Assembly (NCBI RefSeq): GCF_030519375.1
Contig: NZ_JAUMKB010000004.1
Coordinates: forward strand, 248,001 to 312,000
Reading direction: 5' to 3'
From: Mucilaginibacter tolerans
Lineage (GTDB): Bacteria; Bacteroidota; Bacteroidia; Sphingobacteriales; Sphingobacteriaceae
Length of the DNA: 64,000 nucleotides
The notes beneath the pieces are model-generated. The model saw only the letters and a list, made by a program, of their open reading frames with translations, had not been told where the DNA came from and did no database searches. Shown piece by piece: positions 1-9,262 of the stretch. How positions within the stretch are numbered: position 1 is the first letter of the stretch; each line of letters opens with the position of its first letter. Made by a program: the position numbers and the translations under genes.

Positions 1-287
1 ATGGCTTTCAACAGGCGCTTATTCCCTTCCGAATACAATTTGGTAGGCTTACGGATGGTGTTGGTTCCCAGGGCAGATATTACTGCATCTTTACCTTCCA
101 AATGATCTTCGAAAGTCTCGGGGCGCATTACATCGCCCTTTATGATCTGAAGATTAGGATGTGAAATAGCAAGCTTAGCCGGGTTACGCAGTAGCGCTGT
201 GACCTTATGCCCGGATTGGAGAGCAATTTCTACTGCTTGTTTTCCGATGCCTCCATTAGCACCTATCACCAGTATATTCAAAACCAT
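1..287 (-). CDS. NAD(P)H-binding NmrA-like reductase (partial)
   Basis: The visible 95 codons are the N-terminus of an atypical short-chain dehydrogenase/NmrA-like protein; the C-terminus lies beyond the window edge. The reading frame opens with MVLNILVIGANGGIGKQA, in which GANGGIG is the Rossmann dinucleotide-binding glycine motif (about residues 9-15), followed by a hydrophobic stretch containing GDV and a DAVISALG segment typical of this family. Substrate cannot be read from this part. It lies 40 nt downstream of the membrane-protein gene on the same strand, so the two are probably co-transcribed and divergent from the MarR regulator at 931. Confidence 0.75.
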   Translation of the reverse strand, partial: MVLNILVIGANGGIGKQAVEIALQSGHKVTALLRNPAKLAISHPNLQIIKGDVMRPETFEDHLEGKDAVISALGTNTIRKPTKLYSEGNKRLLKA

Positions 288-327
288 ACTTGGATGTTCT
301 GTTTTCACTTTGAAAGATCATTTTGAA

Positions 328-810
328 TTAATTGAATTTGAAGACACTCAATACAAAAATTGTAAGGAAGATTGCCAATTGGCTGATATGAAAAATGTTA
401 AGATTATCCCTGATCTTTAGGGTCTTATCGCTTACGTTTATGCCGGATATTTCTTCGGGTAGCAACGTTCTTAATCGCACGCCCAGTCTTCGCCCGAAGG
501 CCAATCCATTAATCATAATAAACAGGATCAAACCAAATTTTATCCTAAACCATAATTGCTCGCCAAAAACACCATGGGTAAGGTACATCATGGTTACACC
601 CGAAATGATCAGGAGAAGGAAACCACTTCCAAATATGATTTGAAGTTTTACCAAAGCTTCACTGATGGCAAGCGCCTTAGCCTTATCTGCCCAATATTGC
701 TTCCATATTTGTTTGAAGATCACATAGTCCATTAATGTCGTTCCCGCCATCATGGTTAGCCCGGCAATGTGTGTTGCCAGTGCAGCATGGTAAATTGTTT
801 CGGTTGTCAT
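328..810 (-). CDS. Integral membrane protein, DUF2269-like
   Basis: A 160-residue protein with four predicted membrane helices (about residues 9-31, 56-78, 87-105 and 140-158) separated by short basic loops, with no cleavable signal peptide or catalytic motif that I recognise. It resembles small bacterial DUF2269-type membrane proteins; that family name is tentative. It probably forms an operon with the downstream NmrA-like reductase and is divergent from the MarR-type gene, whose product may control it. Confidence 0.65.
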   Translation of the reverse strand: MTTETIYHAALATHIAGLTMMAGTTLMDYVIFKQIWKQYWADKAKALAISEALVKLQIIFGSGFLLLIISGVTMMYLTHGVFGEQLWFRIKFGLILFIMINGLAFGRRLGVRLRTLLPEEISGINVSDKTLKIRDNLNIFHISQLAIFLTIFVLSVFKFN

Positions 811-822
811 AAATTGATAGTT

Positions 823-864
823 TAATACGTTTTCGTAGTTGTTTAATCAAATGTAATACGTTTT
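823..864. promoter_or_regulatory. Direct repeat TAATACGTTTT x2, candidate operator
   Basis: The 11-mer TAATACGTTTT occurs at 823-833 and again at 854-864, exactly 31 nt apart (about three helical turns), in the 120-nt space between the divergent membrane-protein gene and the MarR gene. Two same-face copies upstream of a regulator suggest a binding site, perhaps for the MarR protein itself. Function is inference. Confidence 0.35.
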
Positions 865-930
865 AGAATTAATAATCAAATTCCGGAGTAGTTTTGTTTA
901 TATTTACTTCGAAATCGTAATAAAATTGAC

Positions 931-1569
931 ATGAATAAGACAATTCAGCTGGTAAATGAATGGGGTGATTTTGAGACTGCATACCCTGATGCCAATATCG
1001 ACGACTTTTGCAGGCATTACCTTGCTACTCATCAGCAGCAAAAAAATGCGGGGCCTTTAACAGGTGGCGTTGTACCGCCAACCAGCGAAGGGTTGTTGTT
1101 GAAAATGATTGGCCGTATTCATAAGCTGAATATGAGCTACGCAAACAATGCGCTGGAAGGTACCGGCGTGAAACAGGTAGAAGAGTTTGGCATTCTGTTG
1201 ACCGTGCAGCAAGAACGGAACCCCAAAAAATCAGAAGTGATCTATGCCAATTTATTCGAGCTATCAAGCGGGACGGACATGCTGAACCGCCTGATAAAAC
1301 GAGGGCTGATAAAAGAATACGACGATAAAGACGACAAGCGCTCAAAGCGCATTGAGCTTACCGCAACAGGAGCAAAGGCAATTGAGCTTTGTACGGCACG
1401 TATGCGAAAAGTGGCCGGTATGATGACTATTGACCTTAGTGAGGACGATAAACAGCTATGCATCCAGCTTCTGAAAAATATCGAGATCAAATACTCAGCA
1501 CTATGGCAGCAACATAAGGATAAGCCTTTTGATCAGGTTTATGATGATATGCTGGCTGCAGTGAAATGA
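931..1569 (+). CDS. MarR-family transcriptional regulator, long form
   Basis: A 212-residue winged-helix DNA-binding protein. The MarR core covers about residues 65-190: a recognition region around LTVQQERNPKKSEVIYANLFELSS, then LNRLIKRGLIKEY, and the wing DDKDDKRSKRIELT. MarR proteins are usually near 150 residues; here a roughly 65-residue N-terminal extension rich in acidic and aromatic residues precedes the core, and I do not recognise it as a domain. The gene is divergent from the membrane protein/NmrA-like pair, a common layout for regulators of redox or solvent-stress genes. The ligand is unknown. Confidence 0.8.
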   Translation: MNKTIQLVNEWGDFETAYPDANIDDFCRHYLATHQQQKNAGPLTGGVVPPTSEGLLLKMIGRIHKLNMSYANNALEGTGVKQVEEFGILLTVQQERNPKKSEVIYANLFELSSGTDMLNRLIKRGLIKEYDDKDDKRSKRIELTATGAKAIELCTARMRKVAGMMTIDLSEDDKQLCIQLLKNIEIKYSALWQQHKDKPFDQVYDDMLAAVK

Positions 1570-1574
1570 GTATA

Positions 1575-2147
1575 TCACTTTTTAGTTTCTTTCAAAAAAT
1601 CATCCGTAAAGTGCTTCTTCGTTTTTGGCTTTGAAAACTTCTCAGCATTGAAAGTTTGGGAGGCACCTTTTGGGATGCTCAGGCTATGCCAATCACTACC
1701 GGCAATCATTTTTGCGATATAAATGATTTGTCCTACATGGTAGGGATAATGCGCCAGTTGCCGGTTAATGGCTTCCATTACCGTATGCCCCTGGTTGCGG
1801 ATGTAGATGATTTTTTTCAGATCCTCACCTGTCAGTTGTTTGAGTGCACCCAAAAGACAGGCCCATCCTTCATCCCATTTGTTCAGTAATTCTCCTTTGG
1901 TATTTATGGTACTTTCAAATTCGGCATCGCGGTTACGCCAATCCTTTTCACCGTCGGTGGTCAGAAAGTCTGTCCATCGCGAAAGCATATTACCCCATAA
2001 ATGCTGAACAATAATGGCTATGCTGTTGCTTTGCACATTGTATTGCCAAAACAGTTTGTCATCAGGCAGCTGAGCAATGGCTTTTTCGCCCAGCAGTTTG
2101 TAATATTCAAACTGCTTGATCGAGCTTTCTAAATAATCATTTTCCAT
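1575..2147 (-). CDS. DinB-superfamily protein (DUF1572)
   Basis: A 190-residue four-helix-bundle protein of the DinB/YfiT-like superfamily. The expected metal-binding histidine triad is visible as H49 (IIVQHLWGN), H133 and H137 (LAHYPYHVGQ). Members bind a divalent metal and several act as thiol-dependent transferases or hydrolases; the substrate here is unknown. It converges on the MarR gene with only a few nucleotides between the stops. This is one of three DinB proteins in the first 20 kb. Confidence 0.8.
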   Translation of the reverse strand: MENDYLESSIKQFEYYKLLGEKAIAQLPDDKLFWQYNVQSNSIAIIVQHLWGNMLSRWTDFLTTDGEKDWRNRDAEFESTINTKGELLNKWDEGWACLLGALKQLTGEDLKKIIYIRNQGHTVMEAINRQLAHYPYHVGQIIYIAKMIAGSDWHSLSIPKGASQTFNAEKFSKPKTKKHFTDDFLKETKK

Positions 2148-2220
2148 AAAAAATCCCGGTAATTACCTATCTCTATACGAAGTTAGGTAATTACAGGGAT
2201 TCAATCAGCCCGTACATTTT

Positions 2221-2607
2221 TTATGCCAACTGAGGCTGTGCCTGCTCCATTCTTCTCCAGAAATAGTAGAGTGCGAAAAGCAGTACCAGCAATACGATAG
2301 GCATTACGATAAACATCACCGGGTCATTCACACAGATGTGTGAAACCGTAGCACCTATTAATGTGAATGAAAAGCCTGCAAAAGCCCATTCTTTGATGGT
2401 TTTAAATTTGTTTTGCAATAGAGCTATCACGCCCAACAGCTTGAGCACGGCCAAAAAGCCCATCAGGTATATGGGATAGCCCATCGCATTCATGGCATCT
2501 ACGCCGGCCTGTGCTTTTGACAGGCCACCGTATGCATCGCCCACGTGGAATAGACAGAATATAATATTCAGCACCCAGTAGGTGACTTTTATGGTTTTCG
2601 GACTCAT
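2221..2607 (-). CDS. DoxX-like membrane protein
   Basis: A 128-residue protein with four hydrophobic helices (about residues 8-24, 46-63, 72-91 and 97-117) and the layout of DoxX-like proteins, including an early helix followed by a GYPIYLMGFLAVLKLLG segment. DoxX-like proteins are small membrane proteins often found with redox or detoxification genes; the biochemical role is unknown. It starts 18 nt after the VOC gene on the same strand, so the two are probably one operon. A second, related DoxX-like gene lies at 15710-16084. Confidence 0.7.
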   Translation of the reverse strand: MSPKTIKVTYWVLNIIFCLFHVGDAYGGLSKAQAGVDAMNAMGYPIYLMGFLAVLKLLGVIALLQNKFKTIKEWAFAGFSFTLIGATVSHICVNDPVMFIVMPIVLLVLLFALYYFWRRMEQAQPQLA

Positions 2608-2625
2608 GAGATTTTGATTTTTAAT

Positions 2626-3057
2626 TTATTTACCCTGATTAGGATCATAGTTAATCATCCAGCGAACGCCGAATTTATCCAGGAACATTCCAAAATAGGC
2701 ACCCCAGAATTCCTTTTTGAAAGGAGCTTCAATTGTACCTCCTGCTGAGAGCCTATTAAAGAAATGCAATGCCTCTTCTTCGCTCGTCGGAGTTATAGAT
2801 AAACTGAAATTGTTGCCTGTTTTTAATATCTGACCCATTGATTCGATCATATCAGTCGCCATCAATATATTCCCGTTTCCTATGGGAAGCGACATGTGCA
2901 TAATCTTATTCTGTGCTTCAGGGGGCATTTTGTCGCCGCCAGGTGCGTCTTTGAAACGCACTACAGCCAGAAACTCGGTACCGAAGACTGATTTGTAGAA
3001 GTTGAAAGCTTCTTCGGTATTACCGCTAAAATTCAAATAAGGATTTACAGTTGCCAT
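2626..3057 (-). CDS. VOC-fold protein, PhnB-like
   Basis: A 143-residue vicinal-oxygen-chelate fold protein of the PhnB-like (glyoxalase/3-demethylubiquinone methyltransferase-like) group. Recognisable are the start ATVNPYLNFSGNTEEAFNFY, the central MATDMIESMG region, and the C-terminal FGVRWMINYDPN. The family is involved in small-molecule binding or resistance, usually as a homodimer; no specific substrate can be assigned. It leads an apparent VOC-DoxX operon, with a DinB gene 58 nt upstream on the same strand. Confidence 0.8.
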   Translation of the reverse strand: MATVNPYLNFSGNTEEAFNFYKSVFGTEFLAVVRFKDAPGGDKMPPEAQNKIMHMSLPIGNGNILMATDMIESMGQILKTGNNFSLSITPTSEEEALHFFNRLSAGGTIEAPFKKEFWGAYFGMFLDKFGVRWMINYDPNQGK

Positions 3058-3115
3058 TGTCTTATGTTTTAATTGGTTCTATGTTAAATTATAAAATATC
3101 TTGAGTTTTAAGAAG

Positions 3116-3637
3116 TTATAGCTCAATTTCAGCCTTTTTTAAATGACCAGCAATGTTCTTTAACTGTTGTGCATGTCTCCTGGTGTGAAAACAAGCAAAT
3201 TGTATCCACTCTATTTTTGTGAGTAGTCCAATTGTAGGCATCTCAAATGATGTGCATGTTTCGGTAAGATCATCTTTTCCGGCGGCTTCTTCAATACCAT
3301 CAAAAGTTTTTGCAAGGGATGCGTGCAAAGAGGATATATTTTTCGGAGAATCTGAAGGGATAATAAAATCAGGTGATTTCATTTTAATGTCCATATTCAG
3401 GAATACGTCACCGAACATTTTTACATGCTCTTCCGGGTTTCTTTTGGTCGGTTTTGACGGGCCATTTAATGTCTCGAGTATACCGGATATTGATTTTAAT
3501 ATGTGTTCGGCTACCTGGCCGCCGGTCCAGCTCCCTTCGAACGGAACAGTATTGACGTTATCCTGGTCAAACAGATCTAGAGCTTTCAAAAACTCATCTT
3601 TTGCCTGGGCAATTGTTTTTTGCAAATCGTTTTTCAT
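3116..3637 (-). CDS. DinB-family protein
   Basis: A 173-residue DinB-like four-helix protein with the metal-binding triad visible as H45 (GQVAEHILKS), H151 and H155 (CFHTRRHAQQL). The substrate is unknown; the superfamily includes bacillithiol/mycothiol-dependent enzymes. It is divergent from the GlxA-type regulator at 3756 and shares with it an intergenic region carrying paired ACGACAA boxes, so it is a plausible target of that regulator, together with the VOC-DoxX genes downstream. Confidence 0.8.
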   Translation of the reverse strand: MKNDLQKTIAQAKDEFLKALDLFDQDNVNTVPFEGSWTGGQVAEHILKSISGILETLNGPSKPTKRNPEEHVKMFGDVFLNMDIKMKSPDFIIPSDSPKNISSLHASLAKTFDGIEEAAGKDDLTETCTSFEMPTIGLLTKIEWIQFACFHTRRHAQQLKNIAGHLKKAEIEL

Positions 3638-3702
3638 AATTTTTTGTTTTCACTGATTGAATGATGCAAATTAGTGTCAATAAACCGGTTATAAAACGCG
3701 TA

Positions 3703-3734
3703 AATACGACAATGTGAAGGGTTATTTACGACAA
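3703..3734. promoter_or_regulatory. Direct repeat AnTACGACAA x2, candidate AraC-type operator
   Basis: The boxes AATACGACAA (3703-3712) and TTTACGACAA (3725-3734) lie 22 nt apart in the same orientation, directly upstream of the GlxA-type gene and between it and the divergent DinB gene. AraC-family regulators commonly bind direct repeats spaced by two helical turns. Binding by the adjacent protein is inference. Confidence 0.4.
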
Positions 3735-3755
3735 AATACTTTAGCTTAGTATAAT

Positions 3756-4739
3756 ATGAAAACAGTTTCCATCCTGGTACCCGAATGCGCTGTGTTGCAG
3801 GGCATTGCAGACCCGCGTTATATGTTCACCGCGGTGAACATGTTCTTAAAAAATGCAGGTAAACCACCCTTGTTCAATGTACAATTGGTAGGATTGAGCA
3901 GAGAAGTAAGGCTTAATGATGGCGCTTTTACTATCAAGCCCGATCTGTTACTGGATGAAGTAAAAAAATCTGATCTGGTCATCGTTCCTCCACTAAGTGG
4001 CGACCTGAATGCAGCGATAAAACTAAACGAAGAATTTATTCCATGGATACAGGAACAATACAGACGAGGTGCCGAAGTAGCCAGCTTATGCCTGGGAGCA
4101 TTTTTGCTTGCCTCAACAGGCTTGTTGAATGGAAAAAAATGTTCGACCCATTGGCTGTTTGCAAATGAGTTCAGGAACATGTTCCCGGAAGTCGACCTGG
4201 TTGATGAAAAGGTGATCACTGAAGAGAACCACGTTTATTCCAGCGGAGGCGCCAATTCTTACTGGAACCTGCTTTTGTACCTGGTTGAAAAATACACCAA
4301 CCGCGAAATGGCTATTCTGGCTTCCAAATTCTTTGTGATTGATATGGGGCGGAATGACCAGTCTCCGTTTATTATTTTCCAGGGACAAAAAGATCATGAG
4401 GATGAAGTAGTAAAAAATGCGCAGGAGTACATCGAAAATAATTTTCATAATAAAATATCAGTAGATGAATTGTCTGATAAATTCAGCGTCGTGCGCCGCA
4501 CTTTTGAACGGCGGTTTAAGAAATCGACCCATAACACGGTAGTCGAATATATCCAGCGGGTAAAAATAGAGGCTGCCAAAAAAAGTTTTGAAAGCAGCAG
4601 GAAAACCATTTATGAGGTGATGTATGACGTAGGTTACACCGACATCAAAGCCTTCAGAGATGTGTTTAAACGTATCACAGGTATGCCCCCAGTTGATTAT
4701 CGCAACAAGTATAATAAGGATGCAGCAGTCGCCGTATAA
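3756..4739 (+). CDS. GlxA-type transcriptional regulator (DJ-1/PfpI + AraC HTH)
   Basis: A 327-residue two-domain regulator. Residues 1-190 form a DJ-1/PfpI-like (class I glutamine amidotransferase-like) domain with the nucleophile-elbow sequence ASLCLGAFLLA placing Cys112, and H132 nearby in CSTHW. Residues about 225-320 form an AraC-type double helix-turn-helix (ISVDELSDKFSVVRRTFERRF and the second motif VMYDVGYTDIKAFRDVFKR). Family members sense small molecules through the N-domain and activate or repress neighbours. The divergent DinB gene and VOC-DoxX pair are the likely targets. The start is the ATG at 3756 after an AT-rich leader. Confidence 0.88.
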   Translation: MKTVSILVPECAVLQGIADPRYMFTAVNMFLKNAGKPPLFNVQLVGLSREVRLNDGAFTIKPDLLLDEVKKSDLVIVPPLSGDLNAAIKLNEEFIPWIQEQYRRGAEVASLCLGAFLLASTGLLNGKKCSTHWLFANEFRNMFPEVDLVDEKVITEENHVYSSGGANSYWNLLLYLVEKYTNREMAILASKFFVIDMGRNDQSPFIIFQGQKDHEDEVVKNAQEYIENNFHNKISVDELSDKFSVVRRTFERRFKKSTHNTVVEYIQRVKIEAAKKSFESSRKTIYEVMYDVGYTDIKAFRDVFKRITGMPPVDYRNKYNKDAAVAV

Positions 4740-4928
4740 AGCTCCCAAACTTTGTTAATTCGGATATGTTTTGGGTAAAATAAATATAACTATTTATGTT
4801 TTAATGCGGTTAGTATCAGGTTAAAACACAGTGAATTACCCATAACCAAAGCGATTGGGTTTACGTACAAATGTGAATAGTAGCAGCAAACCAGCAATAG
4901 GCTGTCAAAACCTGATTAATATAAATTA

Positions 4929-7900
4929 ATGACCATAGCGGGTAATTTAATAAGAAGCATAAGTGTAGAAAGAATCAGATATTATTTTATCGCCATTTTA
5001 CTGGCGGTGGCAACGTGTTCATTTGCCCAAAATCAGCAGTTACATTTTACGCATTTAGGGACAGAGGATGGCCTTTCCGAGCTTAACCCGAATTGTTTGT
5101 TGCAAGATAGCCGTGGATTTATTTGGATAGGTACCGCTGATGGATTGAACCGTTATGACGGTTATGATTTTAAAATATTCAGAAACGACGCAAAAGATAA
5201 TGCCAGCATAGGAAATAATTATGTTCAGGATATAATTGAAGATAAAGAAGGTAATATCTGGGCCGCTACTATTGGCGGAGGTTTGAACAAGTTTGATAGA
5301 AATACCAACCGGTTTCACCGTTATCTGCATAACGAAAAAGACAAAAGCTCTATCTCCAGTAACTTTGTAAGTAAACTGGCTCTCGATAAATCGGGTAAAA
5401 TATGGGTTGCTACACAAAAAGACGGCCTGAATTTATTCGATCCTAAAACGGGGAAAAGTACCCGCTATATTAATTCAAGTGATCCTTCAAGCCTGGCTGA
5501 TAACGGCGTTATGACGGTGTTTGTGGACCACAATGATAATTTGTGGGTGGGCACAGATAATAATGGCTTGTGTTTGTTTAACCGGAATAGCAATAACTTC
5601 ACTTCATTTAAAAGTTTGCCGTCAAATCCTGAATCGATCTCGGGGAATAAGATAACGGCTATTTTTGAAGACAGCCGTCATCATTTATGGGTGGGTACTC
5701 AGGAAGCGGGGTTAAATCTTTATAACCCGATTACTCATGGGTTTAAACGTTTTGTTAACGATCCTCATAATAAAAATTCACTGGTACATAATAGTATTCA
5801 GAGTATTGCCGAGGATGATAACAATAACCTGTGGATAGGTACTGAAAACGGAGGATTGAGTATTTATTATCCGGACTGGGACCAATTTCAAAGCTACTAT
5901 CATGATGATATTGACAATACCACGCTCGCCAATAACTCGGTAGATGTTATCCTGAAAGACCGGGCGGGGAACATGTGGCTCGGTGTTTTTGCCGGAGGTG
6001 TTGACCTGTACAAAAAAAACACAAGTAATTTTGAACACTACAAGCATAACATGTTGCCAAACTCGCTTTCTAACGATTTTGTGTTAAGCATGTATGAAGA
6101 TAAGGATTACAACATCTGGATAGGTACAGATGGTGGCGGTCTGAACATGTTTAATCTTAAGTCGAGTAGTTTTACGGTTTATAAAAATAACCCGGCTGAT
6201 AAACATAGTATATCTGGCAATAATATTTTGGATATTAAACCTGATGGCGAGGGTAATTTATGGATAGGCACATGGGGGAACGGGGTAAATATGATGAACC
6301 CAAAAACCAAAACCTTTAAAGTATTTAAACATGATCCAGCCAATCCTAATAGTCTGAGTGGTGACAATATTTATGCAATAACTCAAACCCCTGATAAAAA
6401 AATATGGCTAGGTTCTTTTGGCGACGGATTAAACTTATATCAGCCTGAAAGTAATACGTTTGTCCATTTTAAGAACATTGAAAAAAATCCCACCAGCATA
6501 GGAAGTGACAGAATAAACTCGCTTCTGACTGATAGTAAAGGTAATTTGTGGATCGGTACTGATGATGCAGGCTTAAATCTTTTCAATCCAAACACAAACT
6601 CGTTTGTACGTTTTCCACATGATGACAATAAAAATAGCATAAGCAGTAATACGATCTTCGATCTTCATGAAGATCGTGCAGGGAATATCTGGATTTGTAC
6701 TTTAAGCGGCCTTAACCGTTTTGATCCGGCCACACAGCATTTTACGGTATTCAAAACAAAAGACGGACTGCCAAATGATTATACCCAGGCTATGCTCGAA
6801 GATGATAAGGGACACTTGTGGGTAAGTACCAATAATGGTATTTCCATGTATGACCCTAAAACAAATAAATTCAAAAACTATACAACGGAGGATGGTTTAC
6901 AGGGTGATGAGTTTAAACAACATGCTGCATTAAAAAGCAGCACAGGAGCATTTTACTTTGGCGGAGTGAATGGTTTTAATTCTTTCTTCCCCGATCATAT
7001 TGTTCACTCACTCTATAACCCACCCCTGGTACTGACCAATTTTGAGGTATTTAATAAGTCACTTGAGGTAGCTAAAGACAAAAATGACCCATCGCCGCTT
7101 AAAAGAGATATTTCTGAGACCCGGTCGATTACTTTATCGCATGAGCAATCGGTTATTTCAATTGAATATGCTTCGCTGGATTACCTGTCACCGAACAAAA
7201 AGAATTACGCATACATCCTTGAGAACTTTGATAAAGGATGGAATTATGTAGGTAATAAGAATACTGCGGTTTATACTAACCTGCCTCCGGGTGATTATAC
7301 TTTTAAAGTGAAAAGCCAAAACAGTTCGGGCGAGTGGTCCAAGGTATTGTCTTTGAAAGTCACAGTGGTACCTCCATTTTGGTTAACATGGTGGTTTGAA
7401 CTATTGACGGGAGCTTTTGTGATTGCTTTGATTTATGGTATTTACCGCTACCGTGTTCACAGTATCATTAAACAAAAAGCAAAGCTCGAAGAAGAAGTAA
7501 AGCACCGCACTGCGGTAATACAGCACCAGTCAGAAGAACTGCAGGCTCAGTCGGACGATTTGCAGGCATTAAATGAAGAGCTGCTGTCTCAATCAGAAGA
7601 GCTGCAATCTTTGAACGAAGAATTGCAGGCACAATCCGAAGAATTAGAGGATCAAAAAAACCAGGAGTATAAAGCACGGCAGGAAGCTGATAAAGCTAAT
7701 CAGGCTAAGAGTATTTTCCTGGCTACCATGAGTCATGAAATAAGAACCCCGATGAACGGTGTGATCGGCATGGCCTCATTATTGGCCGAAACCCAGCTGA
7801 ACAATGAGCAGCGCGAGTATGCCGAAACAATAATCAATTGCGGCGATAGTTTGTTGAATGTGATCAATGACATTTTGGATTTCTCAAAGATCGAATCGGG

Positions 7901-9257
7901 CAAAATGGATATTGAAGAAGAGGAATTTGATCTGCGCCAAAGCATTGAGGAGATCATGGATATGTTCTCACAAAGAGCGGCGGAGCAACGTCTCGACCTG
8001 ATCTACCAGATCGACTTTAACCTGCCGCATTTTGTAGTGGGCGATAGTTTGCGTTTAAAACAGGTAATTATCAACCTGATCAACAATGCAATAAAATTCA
8101 CCTCAAAAGGCGAGGTTTTTATTAAAGTGTATTTGTCCCGGACAATTGATAGCGATCGGTTAGAGATAGGCTTTAGCGTCAAAGATACCGGCATAGGTAT
8201 CCCTGAAGAGAAATTATCTACTTTGTTCCAGGCATTTTCACAGGTTGACTCATCCACCACGCGTAAATATGGCGGCTCAGGACTTGGATTGATCATCAGC
8301 GAGCGCCTGGTAAAACTAATGGGCGGCAACGTATGGGTTGAAAGTAAACTGGGTGAAGGCTCTACATTTAACTTTACCATACAAACTAAAATCAGCCATA
8401 AATCAAATACCGAAATTCATTTGTTACCCGGTATTACCAGTATTGAAGGTAAACGTATACTGGTGGTTGACGATAATCATACTAACCTGGTTATTTTAAA
8501 ATCGCAGTTGGAGCATTGGAGACTACAGACCGTTACTTGCACATCGGCGCGAGAAGCGCTAAGCATTCTGGCAGAAGACAGAAGATTTGACTTGGTTATT
8601 TCTGACATGGCCATGCCCGATATGGATGGTGTAGAATTGGCCAGGGCAATCAGAAATTCAGCCAACCAATTACCGGTTATCATGCTCAGTTCAATAGGGG
8701 ATACCAATCGTAAGAAATACCCGGGATTGTTTTCGGCAGTACTGGTAAAACCAGTGAAGCAAAGTCAATTGCTAAAGAGTATTTATGCTGAATTGGGTGA
8801 ACGCAAAGAAGTAGTCTCACCAGTCAGCGAAAAGCCGGAAAATGTGCTTGACCCTGAGTTTGCCAACCGTTATCCGCTTGACATACTAATAGCCGAAGAT
8901 AATCCCGTAAACCAGATGCTGATCCAGCGTATATTGGCTAAACTCGGCTATAAAACAACCATGGCACAAAATGGTCTCGAAGCCTTGCAAAATGTCTCAG
9001 AAAATGCATACGATGTGGTATTAATGGATGTGCAAATGCCTGAAATGGACGGTTTTGCATCTACAGAAAATATCCGCAAGCTGAATATGCCGCAACCTTA
9101 TGTTATAGCGATGACCGCGAATGCGCTCGCAGAAGACCGTGAGATTTGCCTGAGCAAAGGCATGGATAACTATATCTCCAAACCACTCAAATTAGAGGTT
9201 TTGGTAACTGTTCTAAAAGAAGCTCATTCCATCAAAAAAGGTACGGTAACGCATTAA
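4929..9257 (+). CDS. Hybrid two-component sensor kinase with two-component propeller
   Basis: A 1442-residue membrane histidine kinase of the Bacteroidota one-protein sensor type. Order of parts: signal sequence (1-33); a periplasmic double beta-propeller with 14 visible blade motifs of the [10 protein letters not shown] type (to about residue 735); a Y_Y_Y domain (740-818); one membrane helix (820-840); a long coiled coil of SEELQ/NEEL heptads (847-920); HisKA with phospho-acceptor His936 in [10 protein letters not shown]; HATPase (about 1040-1155); and two receiver domains with phospho-Asp1226 and Asp1367. Classical HTCS proteins end in an AraC domain; this one does not, so it must signal to another protein. 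Its ligand is probably a glycan fragment by family analogy. Confidence 0.93.
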   Translation: MTIAGNLIRSISVERIRYYFIAILLAVATCSFAQNQQLHFTHLGTEDGLSELNPNCLLQDSRGFIWIGTADGLNRYDGYDFKIFRNDAKDNASIGNNYVQDIIEDKEGNIWAATIGGGLNKFDRNTNRFHRYLHNEKDKSSISSNFVSKLALDKSGKIWVATQKDGLNLFDPKTGKSTRYINSSDPSSLADNGVMTVFVDHNDNLWVGTDNNGLCLFNRNSNNFTSFKSLPSNPESISGNKITAIFEDSRHHLWVGTQEAGLNLYNPITHGFKRFVNDPHNKNSLVHNSIQSIAEDDNNNLWIGTENGGLSIYYPDWDQFQSYYHDDIDNTTLANNSVDVILKDRAGNMWLGVFAGGVDLYKKNTSNFEHYKHNMLPNSLSNDFVLSMYEDKDYNIWIGTDGGGLNMFNLKSSSFTVYKNNPADKHSISGNNILDIKPDGEGNLWIGTWGNGVNMMNPKTKTFKVFKHDPANPNSLSGDNIYAITQTPDKKIWLGSFGDGLNLYQPESNTFVHFKNIEKNPTSIGSDRINSLLTDSKGNLWIGTDDAGLNLFNPNTNSFVRFPHDDNKNSISSNTIFDLHEDRAGNIWICTLSGLNRFDPATQHFTVFKTKDGLPNDYTQAMLEDDKGHLWVSTNNGISMYDPKTNKFKNYTTEDGLQGDEFKQHAALKSSTGAFYFGGVNGFNSFFPDHIVHSLYNPPLVLTNFEVFNKSLEVAKDKNDPSPLKRDISETRSITLSHEQSVISIEYASLDYLSPNKKNYAYILENFDKGWNYVGNKNTAVYTNLPPGDYTFKVKSQNSSGEWSKVLSLKVTVVPPFWLTWWFELLTGAFVIALIYGIYRYRVHSIIKQKAKLEEEVKHRTAVIQHQSEELQAQSDDLQALNEELLSQSEELQSLNEELQAQSEELEDQKNQEYKARQEADKANQAKSIFLATMSHEIRTPMNGVIGMASLLAETQLNNEQREYAETIINCGDSLLNVINDILDFSKIESGKMDIEEEEFDLRQSIEEIMDMFSQRAAEQRLDLIYQIDFNLPHFVVGDSLRLKQVIINLINNAIKFTSKGEVFIKVYLSRTIDSDRLEIGFSVKDTGIGIPEEKLSTLFQAFSQVDSSTTRKYGGSGLGLIISERLVKLMGGNVWVESKLGEGSTFNFTIQTKISHKSNTEIHLLPGITSIEGKRILVVDDNHTNLVILKSQLEHWRLQTVTCTSAREALSILAEDRRFDLVISDMAMPDMDGVELARAIRNSANQLPVIMLSSIGDTNRKKYPGLFSAVLVKPVKQSQLLKSIYAELGERKEVVSPVSEKPENVLDPEFANRYPLDILIAEDNPVNQMLIQRILAKLGYKTTMAQNGLEALQNVSENAYDVVLMDVQMPEMDGFASTENIRKLNMPQPYVIAMTANALAEDREICLSKGMDNYISKPLKLEVLVTVLKEAHSIKKGTVTH

Positions 9258-9262
9258 GCAGA

